Part shown: positions 13,401 to 26,900 of the stretch, piece by piece
Position numbering within the stretch: position 1 is the stretch's first letter
Layout: each line of letters starts with the position of its first letter
Notes under the pieces: generated by a model
The model's database searches: none
The model's input: only the letters and a program-made list of their open reading frames with translations
What the model was told of the DNA's origin: nothing
Position numbers and translations under genes: made by a program
Assembly: GCA_031763025.1 (NCBI GenBank)
Contig: JASSKH010000031.1
Span: 930,001-994,000, forward strand
Direction of reading: 5' to 3'
Length of the DNA: 64,000 nucleotides
Source: Macrocystis pyrifera
Taxonomy: Eukaryota; Sar; Phaeophyceae; Laminariales; Laminariaceae

Positions 13401-16400
13401 TGATATCGCGAGTAGCACACTTGGTGATAGATGACTGATGTGCGGTACAGCCGAACGAGCGAATGTGATAATATTAATAATCAAGAGACCAGACTTTTCG
13501 GGGGCGTGAAGGCCTCTTTTCGGCTGAGCTCATCCCTTATTCGACACAAATGCATCATCGCTCATACAAATGATACTGCTGCGACAGATCACCATCTATC
13601 TGTAGATCATCTAGATCATCTGTCCTGACATGTTAAGCAGGATCTGTGCAGTACATATCCAACCCAGAAAATAGAAGCTACTCTGATTATGCAGATTGTA
13701 AGGCTCCCACCCTAAAACATGAGCTGGATAGTACAGATTAGAAAAGTATATATCTATCCGCCGTCAAAGATCTAGATCATCAACTGGGAATGATCTGAAG
13801 ATGATCTGTCCCATGTATGCGTGAACAAAAAAGATTCTCGAGGCACATCTGTCATTAAGTGGGAACATATAATGTGAATGCAATAGCAGGCAGAGCCAAT
13901 ACGTAGATAATGTGAATAAACAAGGGGGGGGATACGAGTACATTATTTTTGTGTCCAACGTGGGTTCGGATTCCTAATAATAGAGCAGAGTAGTGTATGT
14001 GTAGGTCCTCCGTTAGTGGGCTGTGAATTGCACTATTAATACATAGCTGCCTTACTGACAAGACAAGTCGGAGGGGAGACTATTGATAGTTATTACTTGG
14101 TTACCATCCGTGTTACAGATGTACCCAGTATCACTATGATTACTATGATTAGTCGCGCGCCATCTCTTGCGGAAAACTCGCCTATATGCATCTGACTGGC
14201 GCGTTTGCTTGTAAAGTAGCTCGACAAACGTTTTGTAATGGATAAATCACTACGTAAGGCGGTATTTGAACAGCTGGCTTACTTCGCCACCCAATAATCC
14301 CGAGGGGCTACAGCAATGACAACATAAGGGCATGAGAGCATGAGAGCATCCCAACCCACACCACGTACACTGTATCCTTGTATGTTTATGCACCATACTA
14401 CTAATATTATACTACACTACATGCTACATACTATTAATAGTGTACACACTAGTATACATACTAAATACTAAACACTGTAAATAAATACTTGTGCGTTCCC
14501 CCGAAAAAGAACTGCTAATAGCCGTGGTGTCCGGCCAAGTCACAGCCCTGACTTTTATTCATACCCCAAAATCAAACAAATTTCACTCCGGACTGAAGCG
14601 TAAGGACTAAGGACGGTTTGGTCTTCAGAAATACTAAACTGTATAGTGCGGTGGTCCTTATATTGCCGTTAAGAGCTAAGTAAGAGCGGTGCAGAGTAGC
14701 AGCATACATAAATATATACCTGGTAGATAGTGTATACGGCTTGGCCCAGCTTGACAAAGTCACAATGGTTGATATTCCACACGAACCCTTCATTTCATCA
14801 TGATTCCGAGAAAATTCCTACGCGGTCGGTCGGGCTTCCTATCTTTCTCGTGCTATGTGCACTCACTGACAGGGAAGCTCCTACTAGTAAATTACACTCT
14901 GACCGAAGGTACTCGAGGCTATACCGGTGCAATTGTATCCTGCGATGGTATGATAGTGGCCTACTTACGTACGTACACAACCCGAATTTTCTCGTACCTC
15001 GATCATACTCCGCTTTCGTTTTCGTCCCACCGTCTCACCTCGCTCTCCATCTTCGTACGCGTGAAGCATCTCAAGGAAGTGGTTGTAGGTCCCGGGCTCG
15101 CGGCTGAAGCGCTTCTTGATGGTCGTGAGGTAAGTCATGGCGCGGTCAAACTTCGGCGCCTGATACCGATGAGGACGAAACCGACGATTACGAAACCGAC
15201 GAGGATGATACATGATAGGGTGGGCGGGGGGGCACGGATACAAGAAGCAAAACTAACGTGTCGATCCACCCCACACACACCCCACCTGCCTGCCTTCCAC
15301 GCAAACCTCACAAAACTCACAATCTTTGTAACATACTGGGTATCATTTTACTAGAAATATAGTTCACAATGTTAATGGTTGCTTCACAATCTTCAATCAA
15401 AATCTGCACTAACAAAGTTAGTAGTTTACAATCCAGATTATTAACAACTGTATCGTAACCAATCACAATCTTGAATGCTTCCCAGTTTTCGTTTACACGA
15501 GAGTTTTTCCACACAATATCTTGAATATTACCGGCTTGCCCACCCGCGGCGGTACGCCGAACCCTTCGCGCCCCCCTTCCCCTGCTCCGTTCGCGTTCGG
15601 CCTCTGCGGCACCACCCTCACCGCGTGCGCCCCCACTTTCCCCATAGGCATGCCCCCCGGCAACACCGCACCACCTCCTCCTCTTCCTCCTCCTCCTCCT
15701 CCTCCTCCCCCACCACCGCCACCCCCATCCCCACCGTCTCTTCCTCCACCGCCCCCCTCCCTCCCCCGGCCCCGCCGCCATTATGACCACCGCCGCCGCC
15801 GGCACCACCCCCACGGCTAGAACCGTCGCCGCTACCCGGTCCTCCCTCGTCCATCCCGTGCCCTCCTCCCGTGTGACCCCCCCCAACGAGAGCTCCGACC
15901 ATGTCGTGGACCAGAGCGGGGTTAGACGCGGGCACGCCCCCCTCTCCGGCACCGCCTCCCTGGGTGGAAACCTGCTTGCTGATGGAAGGGAATGCGCCGC
16001 CACCGCCACCGCCACCCCCACCGTCTCTACCTCCACCGCCCCTCCCTCCCCCGGCCCCGCCGCCATTATGGCCACCGCCGCCGCCACCATCACCCCCGCG
16101 GCTAGAACCGTCGCCGCTACCCGGTCCTCCCCTGTCCATCCCGTGCCCTCCTCCCGTGTGACACCCCCCGACGAGAGCTCCGACCATGTCGTGGACCAGA
16201 GCGGGGTTAGACGCGGGCACGCCCCCCTCTCCGGCACCGCCTCCCTGGTTGGAAACCTCCTTGCTGATGGAAGGGAATGCGCCGCCACCGCCACCGCCAC
16301 CCCCACCGTCTCTACCTCCACCGCCCCCCCCTCCCACGGCCCCGCCTCCATTATGGCCACCGCCGCCGCCACCACCACCCCCACGGCTAGAACCGTCGCC

Positions 16401-16612
16401 GCTGCCCGGTCCTCCCGCGTCCATCCCGTGCCCTCCTCCCGTGTGACACCCCCCGACGAGAGCTCCGACCATGTCGTGGACCAGAGCGGGGTTAGACGCG
16501 GGCACGCCCCCCCCTCCGGCACCGCCTCCCTGGTTGGAAACCTCCTTGCTGATGGAAGGGAATGCGCCGCCACCGCCGGCACCACCACCCCCGCCACCGC
16601 CAACACTCCCAA

Positions 16613-16648
<36 letters not shown>

Positions 16649-19600
16649 CAGTAGCAGCAGTGTTGGTGTTGGTGTTGCTGGTGATGGTGGTGCTGCTGTT
16701 GCCGTTGCCGTTGTTGTCGACCGCGTGCTGAGGGATCTCGCTTCGCTGGATGGCCATCTGGCGCTCATGCTCTCGGTTCATTTCCTGGGGAAAAATCGTA
16801 AAGCAGAGCGCAGAACAGAGAAGCAGGAAAGCATTTTTGAGTATATATACGTATCATACTCCATTTTATGCACAATTTTGGGGATCAACACACCGGGGGG
16901 TGCGTTACCCCCCACGTACATATATACAGTATATATATACCAAATCGCTAAAAAATACCTCCCCACCGGTTTGTTTTTATTCATCACCATTATTGCGATG
17001 TGATTGTTGTCGTTTTCTCTTTTTTGTCGTGTGCCCGAGGGCAGAACCAGAAGTATATGCTCGTGGGGTTGCTGACGCCTTAGCATGTGGCCGCATCAGC
17101 TCTCATCTATTTTCGCTTAAATTGACTTTTTTTTAAAGGTTTTCTGGCATACCAGTGCGCCTTACACGTTCTATACTCGTACAGTAAGTTATGGAATGTA
17201 CAGGCGAATTTTGAGAAAACCGCATACAGTTTGGGCCCTTCTAACTCAGACTACGCGTTCCGGGCGGTAAGCTTGAACCAGCTCGGGACCATTTTCTATT
17301 TTATCACTTCTCACTTCGTTGTCAGACAACTCTACCTTTTGCAACCGTCGGGCAAAATCTTTCGATACTACACATCGAAACTTCCGATACGATATCCAGC
17401 ACTGCTCCCTACATCATCAGGGAGAGGTCTAACGATTTCCTATGTCCTCCTTTTGTCACCTCGATACCCGACAATTCTATCTTTTAACCGTCGGGCAAAA
17501 CCTTTCGGTACGATGTATCCAAGTCGAAATATCGATGTCATAACGAACTCTGCTTTCCCTACGCTATCGACTCGGTAACTCTTGCGTGATAGTTTCTAGT
17601 TTCTCGATCCTCACCTCTATGTCACTTAATCCTATCTTTGATTCCTCGGGTAAAAAGGTGTTGAACCCCAGGATGAGCTCGTTGTGGCCACGGAACACGC
17701 AGGACACACGACGGGTGACCTCCGACACGTCGATCTCCCCCGCCTGGAGATGACGATACGCCACCGAGGAACGAAGGGAAACAAAACTACTGTAATAATG
17801 TCATAAAAATCGAAGTGAGGGTGTGTGGGGGGGTGTACTCATCATGCCATCATGCATGGCCGTAGTCGTATATATGAACATAGACCCCCGCATCTCTACA
17901 ATGTCGGCATGGAGCACGTCCGGTGTTCACCGACCAGGCAAACATTCCACCTCGCGCGAAGCGCCGTGAGGTGTTCGGCTAGTCGTATGAAGGGAGAGCT
18001 CCATCCTACCAAGAACCGCTTGCGAGGCGGACGTTCTTGCGCATGGATGGCAGCTTCAACGAATTTACTTATTTTCTGGTGTGGCCACTTCCAGAGACAG
18101 CAACGAGGGCACTATGTAACTATTAATACCTCGCGGGCGCCTTACCATCAACGCTACGCGATACGATAATTCCCGTTATGCGGACTAAGAGCCCATCTTA
18201 ACGGGGAACACTAAATTTCGTTCAATCAGATGCAAATTAAAATAGAAAAAAAAAAACAAGTCAAATTGATAGAAACCGAAAGTCCTCGATGAGATGGGCC
18301 CTAAAGGTTTTCCGACCTGCACAAATGATCCAAATCGATCGCCAGCTGTGATCGACCGCCACAAACAATGAAATACGGGACCCTGGTTGTCTACTTCACG
18401 TAGTGAGGGGCATGCTTTACAGTGTCGTTGCCAGGGGGGGGGAGTCATGGCATACCTTGCCGTAGTCGTACGTATGACCATGGACCCTCGCATTCCTACA
18501 ATCCCGGGACGGAGTACGTCGGGTTTTCACGGACCAAGCAGACATTGCTCGTATCAAAAGCGAAGCTCCGTGAGGTGTTGGGCGAGTCGCATGATCGGTG
18601 AGTTGCACCGTACTAAGAACAGCTTGTGAGGCGGACGTTCTTGCAGGTGTATGACAGTAGTGTCGAATGAGCTGGAGATAGGGGGGCGGGGAGAGAGAGA
18701 GAGTAAAGCAAACACATTCACGTTCACGTCGGAACGACGGTCTACTTAGCCAGTACTAATAGTGTACTACTGTTATCTTGTATGTTATACCTGGCACCTG
18801 GTGCACATTGCTGTAGGGGCCCCCGTATAGTGCCGGTGTTGAATGGGACATGTGAGATAAACCAGCGTGGCAGTGTGCGGAATAATGCCGGTGCCCCCTT
18901 TATTGCCGATGTATTTGCCTGGCACAACATACCGGTATTATAGAGGGAGCACTGCTGCCTGTACCACTCACGCTCGGACAAATCGAAGAAACACACAAAT
19001 GCAACAAAAGTAGCTGGGGGGGGGGGGTACTCGATATCATGCATGGCCGTAGTCGTATGACCATAGACCCTCGCATCCCTACAATGCCGGGACGGAGCAC
19101 GCCAGGTTTTGACACCGACCAGGCAGGCATTGCTTGCACCAACCACGAAGCGCCGTGAGGTGTTGGGCGAGTCGCATGAAGCGTGAGCTGCATCCTACTT
19201 GGGACCGCTTTTGAGGCAGATTATCTTGCGTATGAATGACAGCGTCAATGAATTCATTTAACTTCTGGTGTGGCCACTTCCAGAGACAGCAATGGGTTTA
19301 CTATGTAACTGCCTCTTGGCTGCCTCACCATATACACACTACCTGGAACGTGATACGATCATCTCCCTTGCGCGGAGTTAAATTCTCCCCGCATAAAAAA
19401 TGATCTAACTCGACTGCCAGCCGTGGTGACCGTCAAAACAAAAAATTGGGGGAGGGGGGGGGGGGGGTGTACTCGACTTTGCATGGCCGCGTAGTCGTAT
19501 GACTACTACCGTAAAATAAACAAGCATTGAAGTACACCTTGGAGGCGTACCTGGGCATTTTATGTCACTGCCACTGCCACTGCCACTATTAATATTGGTC

Positions 19601-20848
19601 ATATAGGGTACTGCTGTCTGTGGTTCCCATGGTTTTGTTTCCTCGGGGAATATTTTTGTTTCGTAGGTGATCGACGTTAAAGCTCGTCCTAAGAAACGCA
19701 TTGCCGGATGGTAAACGCCAAAACAAAAACGGCAGCTCCCACAAAGCATTGCATACATACCAGGTATTCATAATACACAACCACCAGAACAACCAGGCTG
19801 ACTAGGAAGTAGAACATGTCTATGCTACTCGTGCCGCCAACTGGTGCAGCTGGTTTGAACGTGGTCTTCCTTTGTTTTCTTTCTTTCTTTTTTGCGCTTG
19901 ACCTATGTGATTTCATTGTATTTCTTTCTCTGCCTTTCTTCTTTTAGGAAGCCTTAAGAAAGGAGTCGAGTGGCGTCGGTGGATGACGAGCCTGCGTTGC
20001 TTGTTTCGTATTGTCCGACGCCGAGGGGCGGGGTATAGTTGAAAAACGCAGGACGGACGGAGACGGCAGGCAGGGTAGCAAGGTACCAGGCGGACTACTA
20101 CTAGTAGGGAGAACTGCTGCAGCTACCTGGAGGGTGCTTCGTGCTTCGGTTGCCTGTTATTCTCCCCTTGGTTCTCAGTCTTACTCCGAGTACAAGTAGT
20201 GGTATTTTTTTTCTCTTTCCTTTTCTTTTCTTTAGCTCGTTCTTTTTAAATGCCTGTCACATCCCCTGCGGGGAGGCACGGCAGTTTTTTTCTATTTTGT
20301 TTCTCTTTTTGTCTTTCGATTCGTTTTCTTTGTTTTTGTTTTTCTTTGTTTCCTTTCGTTTTTTCTCTTTTAAGAGAATGTGTCTGTCGTGTTTGCCATA
20401 TCCAGTTTTTTTTTTTTTTTTTTTTTTTCTTCATCACTTATACTTTCCAGCCAACTCGTAGGAGGTTTTACCCTCGACGATCTTCTGGACAAAAGCCGTG
20501 GTCACAGGTGTCGTCCCTTCTCCCCCCCCGTACGTGCCTTTGGTTTTTGTCGCGCATAGGGTTCAGCATTCCCACTGCTCGTCGATTTTCATCGAATGTA
20601 GCGTAGCCAACTCACGCTTTCGCGCTTTCCGCTTATCAATTTTTTATGCAAGAAAAAGTCCCTATGAACATGCACTCGGTGAGACTTGAACCCACGGGAT
20701 TGATCTTGACAGGCACGCGGACCACCTACCAAGCCACCGGGGACGCCGGTTATGCAGTACGATGACATGGCATTACACTGTCTACTGTCTACTATTACTA
20801 GTTGTGCTTACCAGGTACTGCATAATACGCAACAACGTAGACACACAC

Positions 20849-20941
<93 letters not shown>

Positions 20942-23900
20942 ACTGCATACTGCATACGCAACGACGTAGTATCTCTGTGGCGTAGTTTTGTGACCACAGA
21001 GCTTGTATGTCTCTACCTGGTAGGATTGAAGAATCGGCACGGACACTGGTTGTGCTGGGTGTGGCCGGGTAGAAAGAGCGGTTTAATGTGAACACACACA
21101 ACCAAAGTGAACCGTTATTCATATTATGAATGGTATTTTTTTTACATGCGTATATACGACGAGTAACCCTCCCATTATTATTAATAGAATAAAAAGAGGG
21201 GAAAATTGACAACAACAGGACCTATTATTATCAGTAATAGGTGACGATTATTACAGCCAGTGGAGAGAAAATGTTTGAGGTAGACTGTACGAAACAAGGG
21301 GAGTACTATTAATAGTGTCATGGTCATGGTGTTCATCGTATCCCCTGGTAATCCTTATATAATAACAAGAACGCCCGACAATGGTCGATTTGGTCTGATG
21401 GGCTTAGGCATTCTCTTTCGAGACAAAGGGAATTGCCCCTATCAATGGTCGACATGTTTTAAATGGCTTAGGGTCACTGCACTATTGAAATAGTTGTATT
21501 CGTCTCGTGCACAGGCTCTACCAACAATTTTCTCGAATAATAAGTGTGAGCACCAGGTATATATATAATTATTAATAGTGGTCCAGTGTCTGTTGCGGAG
21601 GGCCCCCGGAGGGCCCCCACGGGAGGGAAAAAAAAATAGATGTATTCGTGAACCAATATACGCCCGAAAACCAAGTAACAAAGTGAGTTCAAACGCCCCC
21701 CGAACCCCAAAAAGGCGTGTATCGAGATCAGAACCTAAATTTCTTTTGTTCTACTATACCTGGTAGAAAAAAGGGCAAAAAAAACAATGCCGTCGGCGAA
21801 TTCACAAAGGGGTCCCAATTTGTTTTTCACCAAAAGCGAATTTGAAAAACAAGCAGTGTTTTAATTTTTTCCCGCCTACGCCGAACAAAAAGGCCGCAAC
21901 ATTTTTTTGGTGCGCGCTCAAAATCGCGTGTTGCGCTGCGCACAACCAGGCTCTCCGCGGCTGTTGCGGAAAACGATCATTTTGACCTAAATGTTGCGCC
22001 AGCGCAAGAGCGCAAGAGCTATTAATAACTGTATCCCTGGTGAGCACTGAGCATCCCTCATCACAATGGTCGGGGGATGACACGTACATGATGCCCGAAG
22101 TACAATGGTTGAAAGGGTCATACGACACGGGCACAGCATGATGCTATTAATATTAATACCATGCTTCGTACCCCTATCTAGTTGTCATAATGATTACCCT
22201 GGCTGGGCTGCGTAATCAATCGATCTTCTACCCCCACAAAAAGTATAGCTCAGCGGGTAACACGTTCACATTTATTAGACGCCGTGGATGGCAGGACACA
22301 CCCACGGGTTCGAATCTCACTTCGAACGTTTCTTGTATAGAAACGCTTGCTTGCGCGTGCGTCCCTGAAAACTTATTGTATCCCTGGTTCTTCAGGTATT
22401 GAAACGAAGCGGGTATGTAGGTAAGCGCACGGCCGTATACGGTACCGATGCCCCAAAACTCCCGCCGTTCAGCGGGGGGGAGAGTGTCATAAGTCATAAG
22501 GATTACCCTGGCTGGGCTGGGTAGTCGATTGATATTTTACCCTTTCCTATGGCTCAGCGGGCAACACATTCACATACTACTGCTGTTAATATGATATTCT
22601 CACACTACTCGTGGAAGGTTGATATATCTGAACTTACTACCTGGTAGTATTTTTTCTCGCTATACAGCAGTATTGATCCCTCATGCATTAGTACCGGTAT
22701 GTATGCGCCAGCCAACAGCAGTAGTAACGGCTAGCACAATAGCGGCAAGCAACCGGCACTAATTACTCCGCACACTGCCACACTGACTGGTGACTTCCAT
22801 CTGTGCCAACTGCCAAGCCATTACACAGGCACTATAGCGGGCGGCCTGTACTATTATTAATATTGCGGGGGACCATAGTAAATAGGACCAAATATTGTCA
22901 GTAAAAGTAGTTGAATATATAGGTTTTTGTGTGTACCGTAGGTCCTATTTACTAAGCCCCCCCGTAATAGTACTCAACCGGCACTACACAGGGATCACTG
23001 CTGTATTATAGTATTATAGTATAATATTACGGGGGACCATAGTAAACAGGACCAAATATCGCTAGTAAAAATAGGAAAATATACAGGTTTTTGAGTGTAC
23101 CGTACGTCCTATTTACTATGGTCCCCCGTAATAGTAAGAAATCCCAGAAGGGTTAAAAGCAGCGGGTGCAACTAGTCAGTGCAGTGCAGTGCAGTGCAGT
23201 GCAGTGCAGTGCAAAGCGGGTGGGCTACTCGTAGGCTGGAGAGGTCGAAACATGACACAACGATGCCCTCCCCGCACGATCGTCACACTATACTATTTAA
23301 TCTTGATGCCCGCACTACTGCTACTGTTCCACGAGTCAGACTATCCCCATATTTTCAGGACAGTGAGTTGGTTGACTGTTTAGTCGCCGACTAGTTATTA
23401 GTTGGCTAGGTGCTACAGCAGCTACAGGACAGTTACATTTAGTTGCGTGCGGTAACTGTTTGTATCTGACTGGCGCGTTTGTGGCTCGGACATTATTTTT
23501 CTTTTAGGAAACACCCCAAAAAAAAAATCAGCTACTACTTGTATTAGTATTAGTTAGCTCACTTCGCCACACACAACTACTACTGTGATAACTACCGTCA
23601 AGTCCAGTCAGGTCAGAGCCCCAGACTGGATTTTTTATTACACACCTGTCGAGCAGTGGTATCGCGACCTCCTGAATATTTGTACAAGGAGCGAAGTGCG
23701 GTGTTATTAACCTTCTAGGAAGAGCAACAGTAGTAGCAGCAGAACAACTGACTGCTGTGCACACCTCGACCAGATCATGCCTTACTACATACAGTACACC
23801 AGTACATCATCTAGTTATTCTGTGCTAATACTACTCTAATACTTCTACTGTACTTCCTCGCTTACCGTTGTGACAGGTTGTGCAGGATCTATCTATCTGT

Positions 23901-26900
23901 ATACCGTTGATCTATCTATCTGTATACCATAGTACAGACACAACCCAGGAAAATTGTGATACAGCAGTAGTACCCAGAGAGCTACTGTACATCATACGAG
24001 GTAGGGACTAAAGCCGCAGTAGCAGTAGATCTGCCTTAAAATATGTAGTTATGTGATGATAAGCCTACTGTAAGTATATAATAGGAATGTACGATCTGTC
24101 CGAGGTGTCCAAGCATGATATCAATAGTGTGTGAGCAGCATCATCAACAATCAGCATCATGCTGCGAGGGTATTGTGCACCTCCTTCCTCGGCTGCACTT
24201 CGGATCCCCAGCCGATGCTGTAATCGTCACTTTGTTTCGACAATGTTTCACAGATCGGGCAGATAATATACAGACAGACAGATCATCTACAGTAGATAGA
24301 TCTGTAGATCCTAACCTGCCGATATTATGATATGTCGTGGGGAATCTGGATAGTACAGATACAACGCCGGAAACATGTGCTAGTCTAGAAGCATGCACAT
24401 TATACGCCCCCCACCCAGCAACATGAGCTAGACCATACAGATCATACAGTTATATCAGGGCTATATCTATCTATCTATGTACTCTGAAAGACCTAGATCG
24501 TCGAGGTGGGAATCGATTCGATTTTAAGTACGAGGTATGCAATGTTTTGTTATGATACTGCTTTGTATGAGGTTGAAAGCCCGGTAATTACCTGGGTTCA
24601 GTCACTGGGAACGTATTTGTAGTACTTGGAAGGCGTATCTTAGATGGAAAACCAGGGGTTTTCCAGAGGCGCACGAGCTTGGTCTCAGTCTCCGCGTGCA
24701 CGACAGGAATAAAACTGCTCTTCTTCTATAGCTAAGCAAGTATCTCACGTGAGTACCAACGATTACCGACTTAAAAGGCAGACCTGTCCAGGGATACAAA
24801 GTGTCCCGCAACCTTGATCTTAACAGTTTCCCTCCCAAGACCCGAAGTACTACTGTAACTACCACACTGACCGAAAATATAACACCCACTAGGACCCCGA
24901 TATGAACATGAAAGGAAGCTCTTATTCCCGGCCAGGGTGGTACCAGGTATAACCTTCTAAGGGTGGGTGTGTTACTCGTAATTAATAGTAGGGTAGGAAC
25001 GCTGACGGGTATTTTTGCGAAGTATAAGTACTGGGAAAAACACTATAGCTACCCGCCTACCCGGGTATGGTACGGGATGCTATACCACACCTCGTTACCG
25101 TAGTGTTAAGATATTGTCTTGTATGAGATTGAAAGCCCGGTAACTACCTGGGTTCAGTCACTGGGAACGTATTTGTAGTACTTGGAAGGCGTATCTTAGA
25201 TGGAAAACCAGGGGTTTTCCAGAGGCGCACGAGCTTGGTCTCAGTCTCCGCGTGCACGAAAGGAATAAAACTGCTCTTCCTCTATAGCTAAACAAACAAC
25301 GCATGTGAGTACAATGTTTACCGACTTAAAAGGCAGACCTGTCCAGGGATACAAAGTGTCCCGCAACCGTCGATCTTAACAGTAGTGCCGCTCCCTTATG
25401 TACTGCCGAGCGACTTATTTCGTACGAGGTACTTGCTTGTTTTCTCCAATCGAGATGCATGTTTAGTTTCAGCCTGTCAGGTTTTGTGATCACAACAGGC
25501 AGTACATACACTATTTCAAGAAAATTTCCTATGAATATTGTGATAACGTCACCAGCACCATCAACTCCCCATCCCAGAGTATGGTATTACCGGTACTCTG
25601 TTTCTTCTTTCACCTTGAATTTTTTCATGCTGTCCATGAACTCATGGTAGATCTGGGGGTGGTCCCTGAACTCGTTCTTAACCTGTCAGCACAAACAATA
25701 AAAAACAAAAAAAAGAAACGACGAACATCACGGGGATGGTTTAGACACACGTGCAAAACGCCATAGAGCAGAATTGATAGGAGTAGGTTTAGCAATATGG
25801 GAGAAGGGATCTTTAGGGGTGTTTTTGACTTGAAAATTGGGTAGCGCGGTCTGCACTTCGGAATCGTCGTCTGCAATTGAGAAATTTGATGGTTCGATGC
25901 AAATATGGATAGGCCGGAAATACTTTTTAGGTATGTACAGAAGGGGGCTCATGCTCGGGGTAAGTATGTGTCTGAGGCTTCCCATTTTATTTATTTATTT
26001 GGGATTCTTCTCCTTTTCTTTTTCTTTTTCTTGTTCTTTTTCGGTTTGGTTTTTTCGTTGCTTCTCTTTCTTTATGGTGTATTTTGGTTGCTGGCGTATG
26101 TATGTATGTTGTGTCGGCCGCACCTAGTGCGAACGCATGGTATTACGTAGGCTATTAATGCATTACGGTGTGTTATCTCTGTGTCGTAGTCTGTGACCAC
26201 AGAGCTCGTATCTTCCAGGGTGAAGAATCAGCACGGACACTGGGCTTGCTGGATGTCGACGAGTCGAAGAACGGTTTAATGCGAAGAACACACACATTAG
26301 TAGACTTTGTGCCATGCGGGCTCTTTTGGTTTTCGTGGTCTTCTTTCGGGGTATGAATGCTTTTACTGATAATAGGTGATCAAGCTACTGCTGTACACAT
26401 TGTCGGATGGCAAGAAGTTTAAGCAAAATAATTCGTACGAGTACACTATACCTGGTACATATAGTAGGTATTAGTGCATTAGTACATGCAATCGCTGTGT
26501 ACTATGAATATCAGGTACAACAAAGTTGAACTTGACACACGACACATACTTTTTACACTGACTGGTATGTATGTGGAAATATGGTGACCTTAACCATTAT
26601 TGTTTCCTATCGGCACAGCTGGACAAAAAAAAAAACGTGATATATACGGTATATGCTGTATATATTTGTCGAGTTTTCGTACTTTAGCCAACTTTTCTCT
26701 TCGTACAAAGCACGTTTCGGCATAACCTGTAACGCCAAATGCTCGGACACAGGAAGCCCGGCCGGGCACATTGGTTGAGGTCTCGGTGCGATCGGTGCAC
26801 TCTGGAGCATGTGGCGATATATACTACTGCTGTATTTGTAGTAACATCGTCTCAATACTAAATAATAACATCTTACTTTGTACGCATAAAACGAGAGCAC

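Larger units (their letters stand above)
17744..25613 (-). other. SIN3 intron 2 (7.9 kb)
   Basis: The longest intron, made largely of the elements listed between 17826 and 25381. Stretches 21116-22190 and 23213-24540 hold only short simple repeats and GATCTATCTATCTGTA-type text; no exon seen. Confidence 0.75.

Noticed and set aside
15317..16768. 483-codon minus-strand frame over exon 4
   Set aside because: It is in a different frame from the PAH-linked one and reads Arg-rich text from G runs. It overruns the splice site into intron and exon-external sequence.
15783..17003. 406-codon open frame on the plus strand
   Set aside because: It is the shadow of SIN3 exon 4 and its 285-bp repeats. 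The minus strand fits splice phases and the SIN3 domain order.
20840..20960. CRISPR-like regular repeats
   Set aside because: Contiguous heptamers with no spacers in a eukaryotic intron; a microsatellite. No CRISPR array is present in the window.
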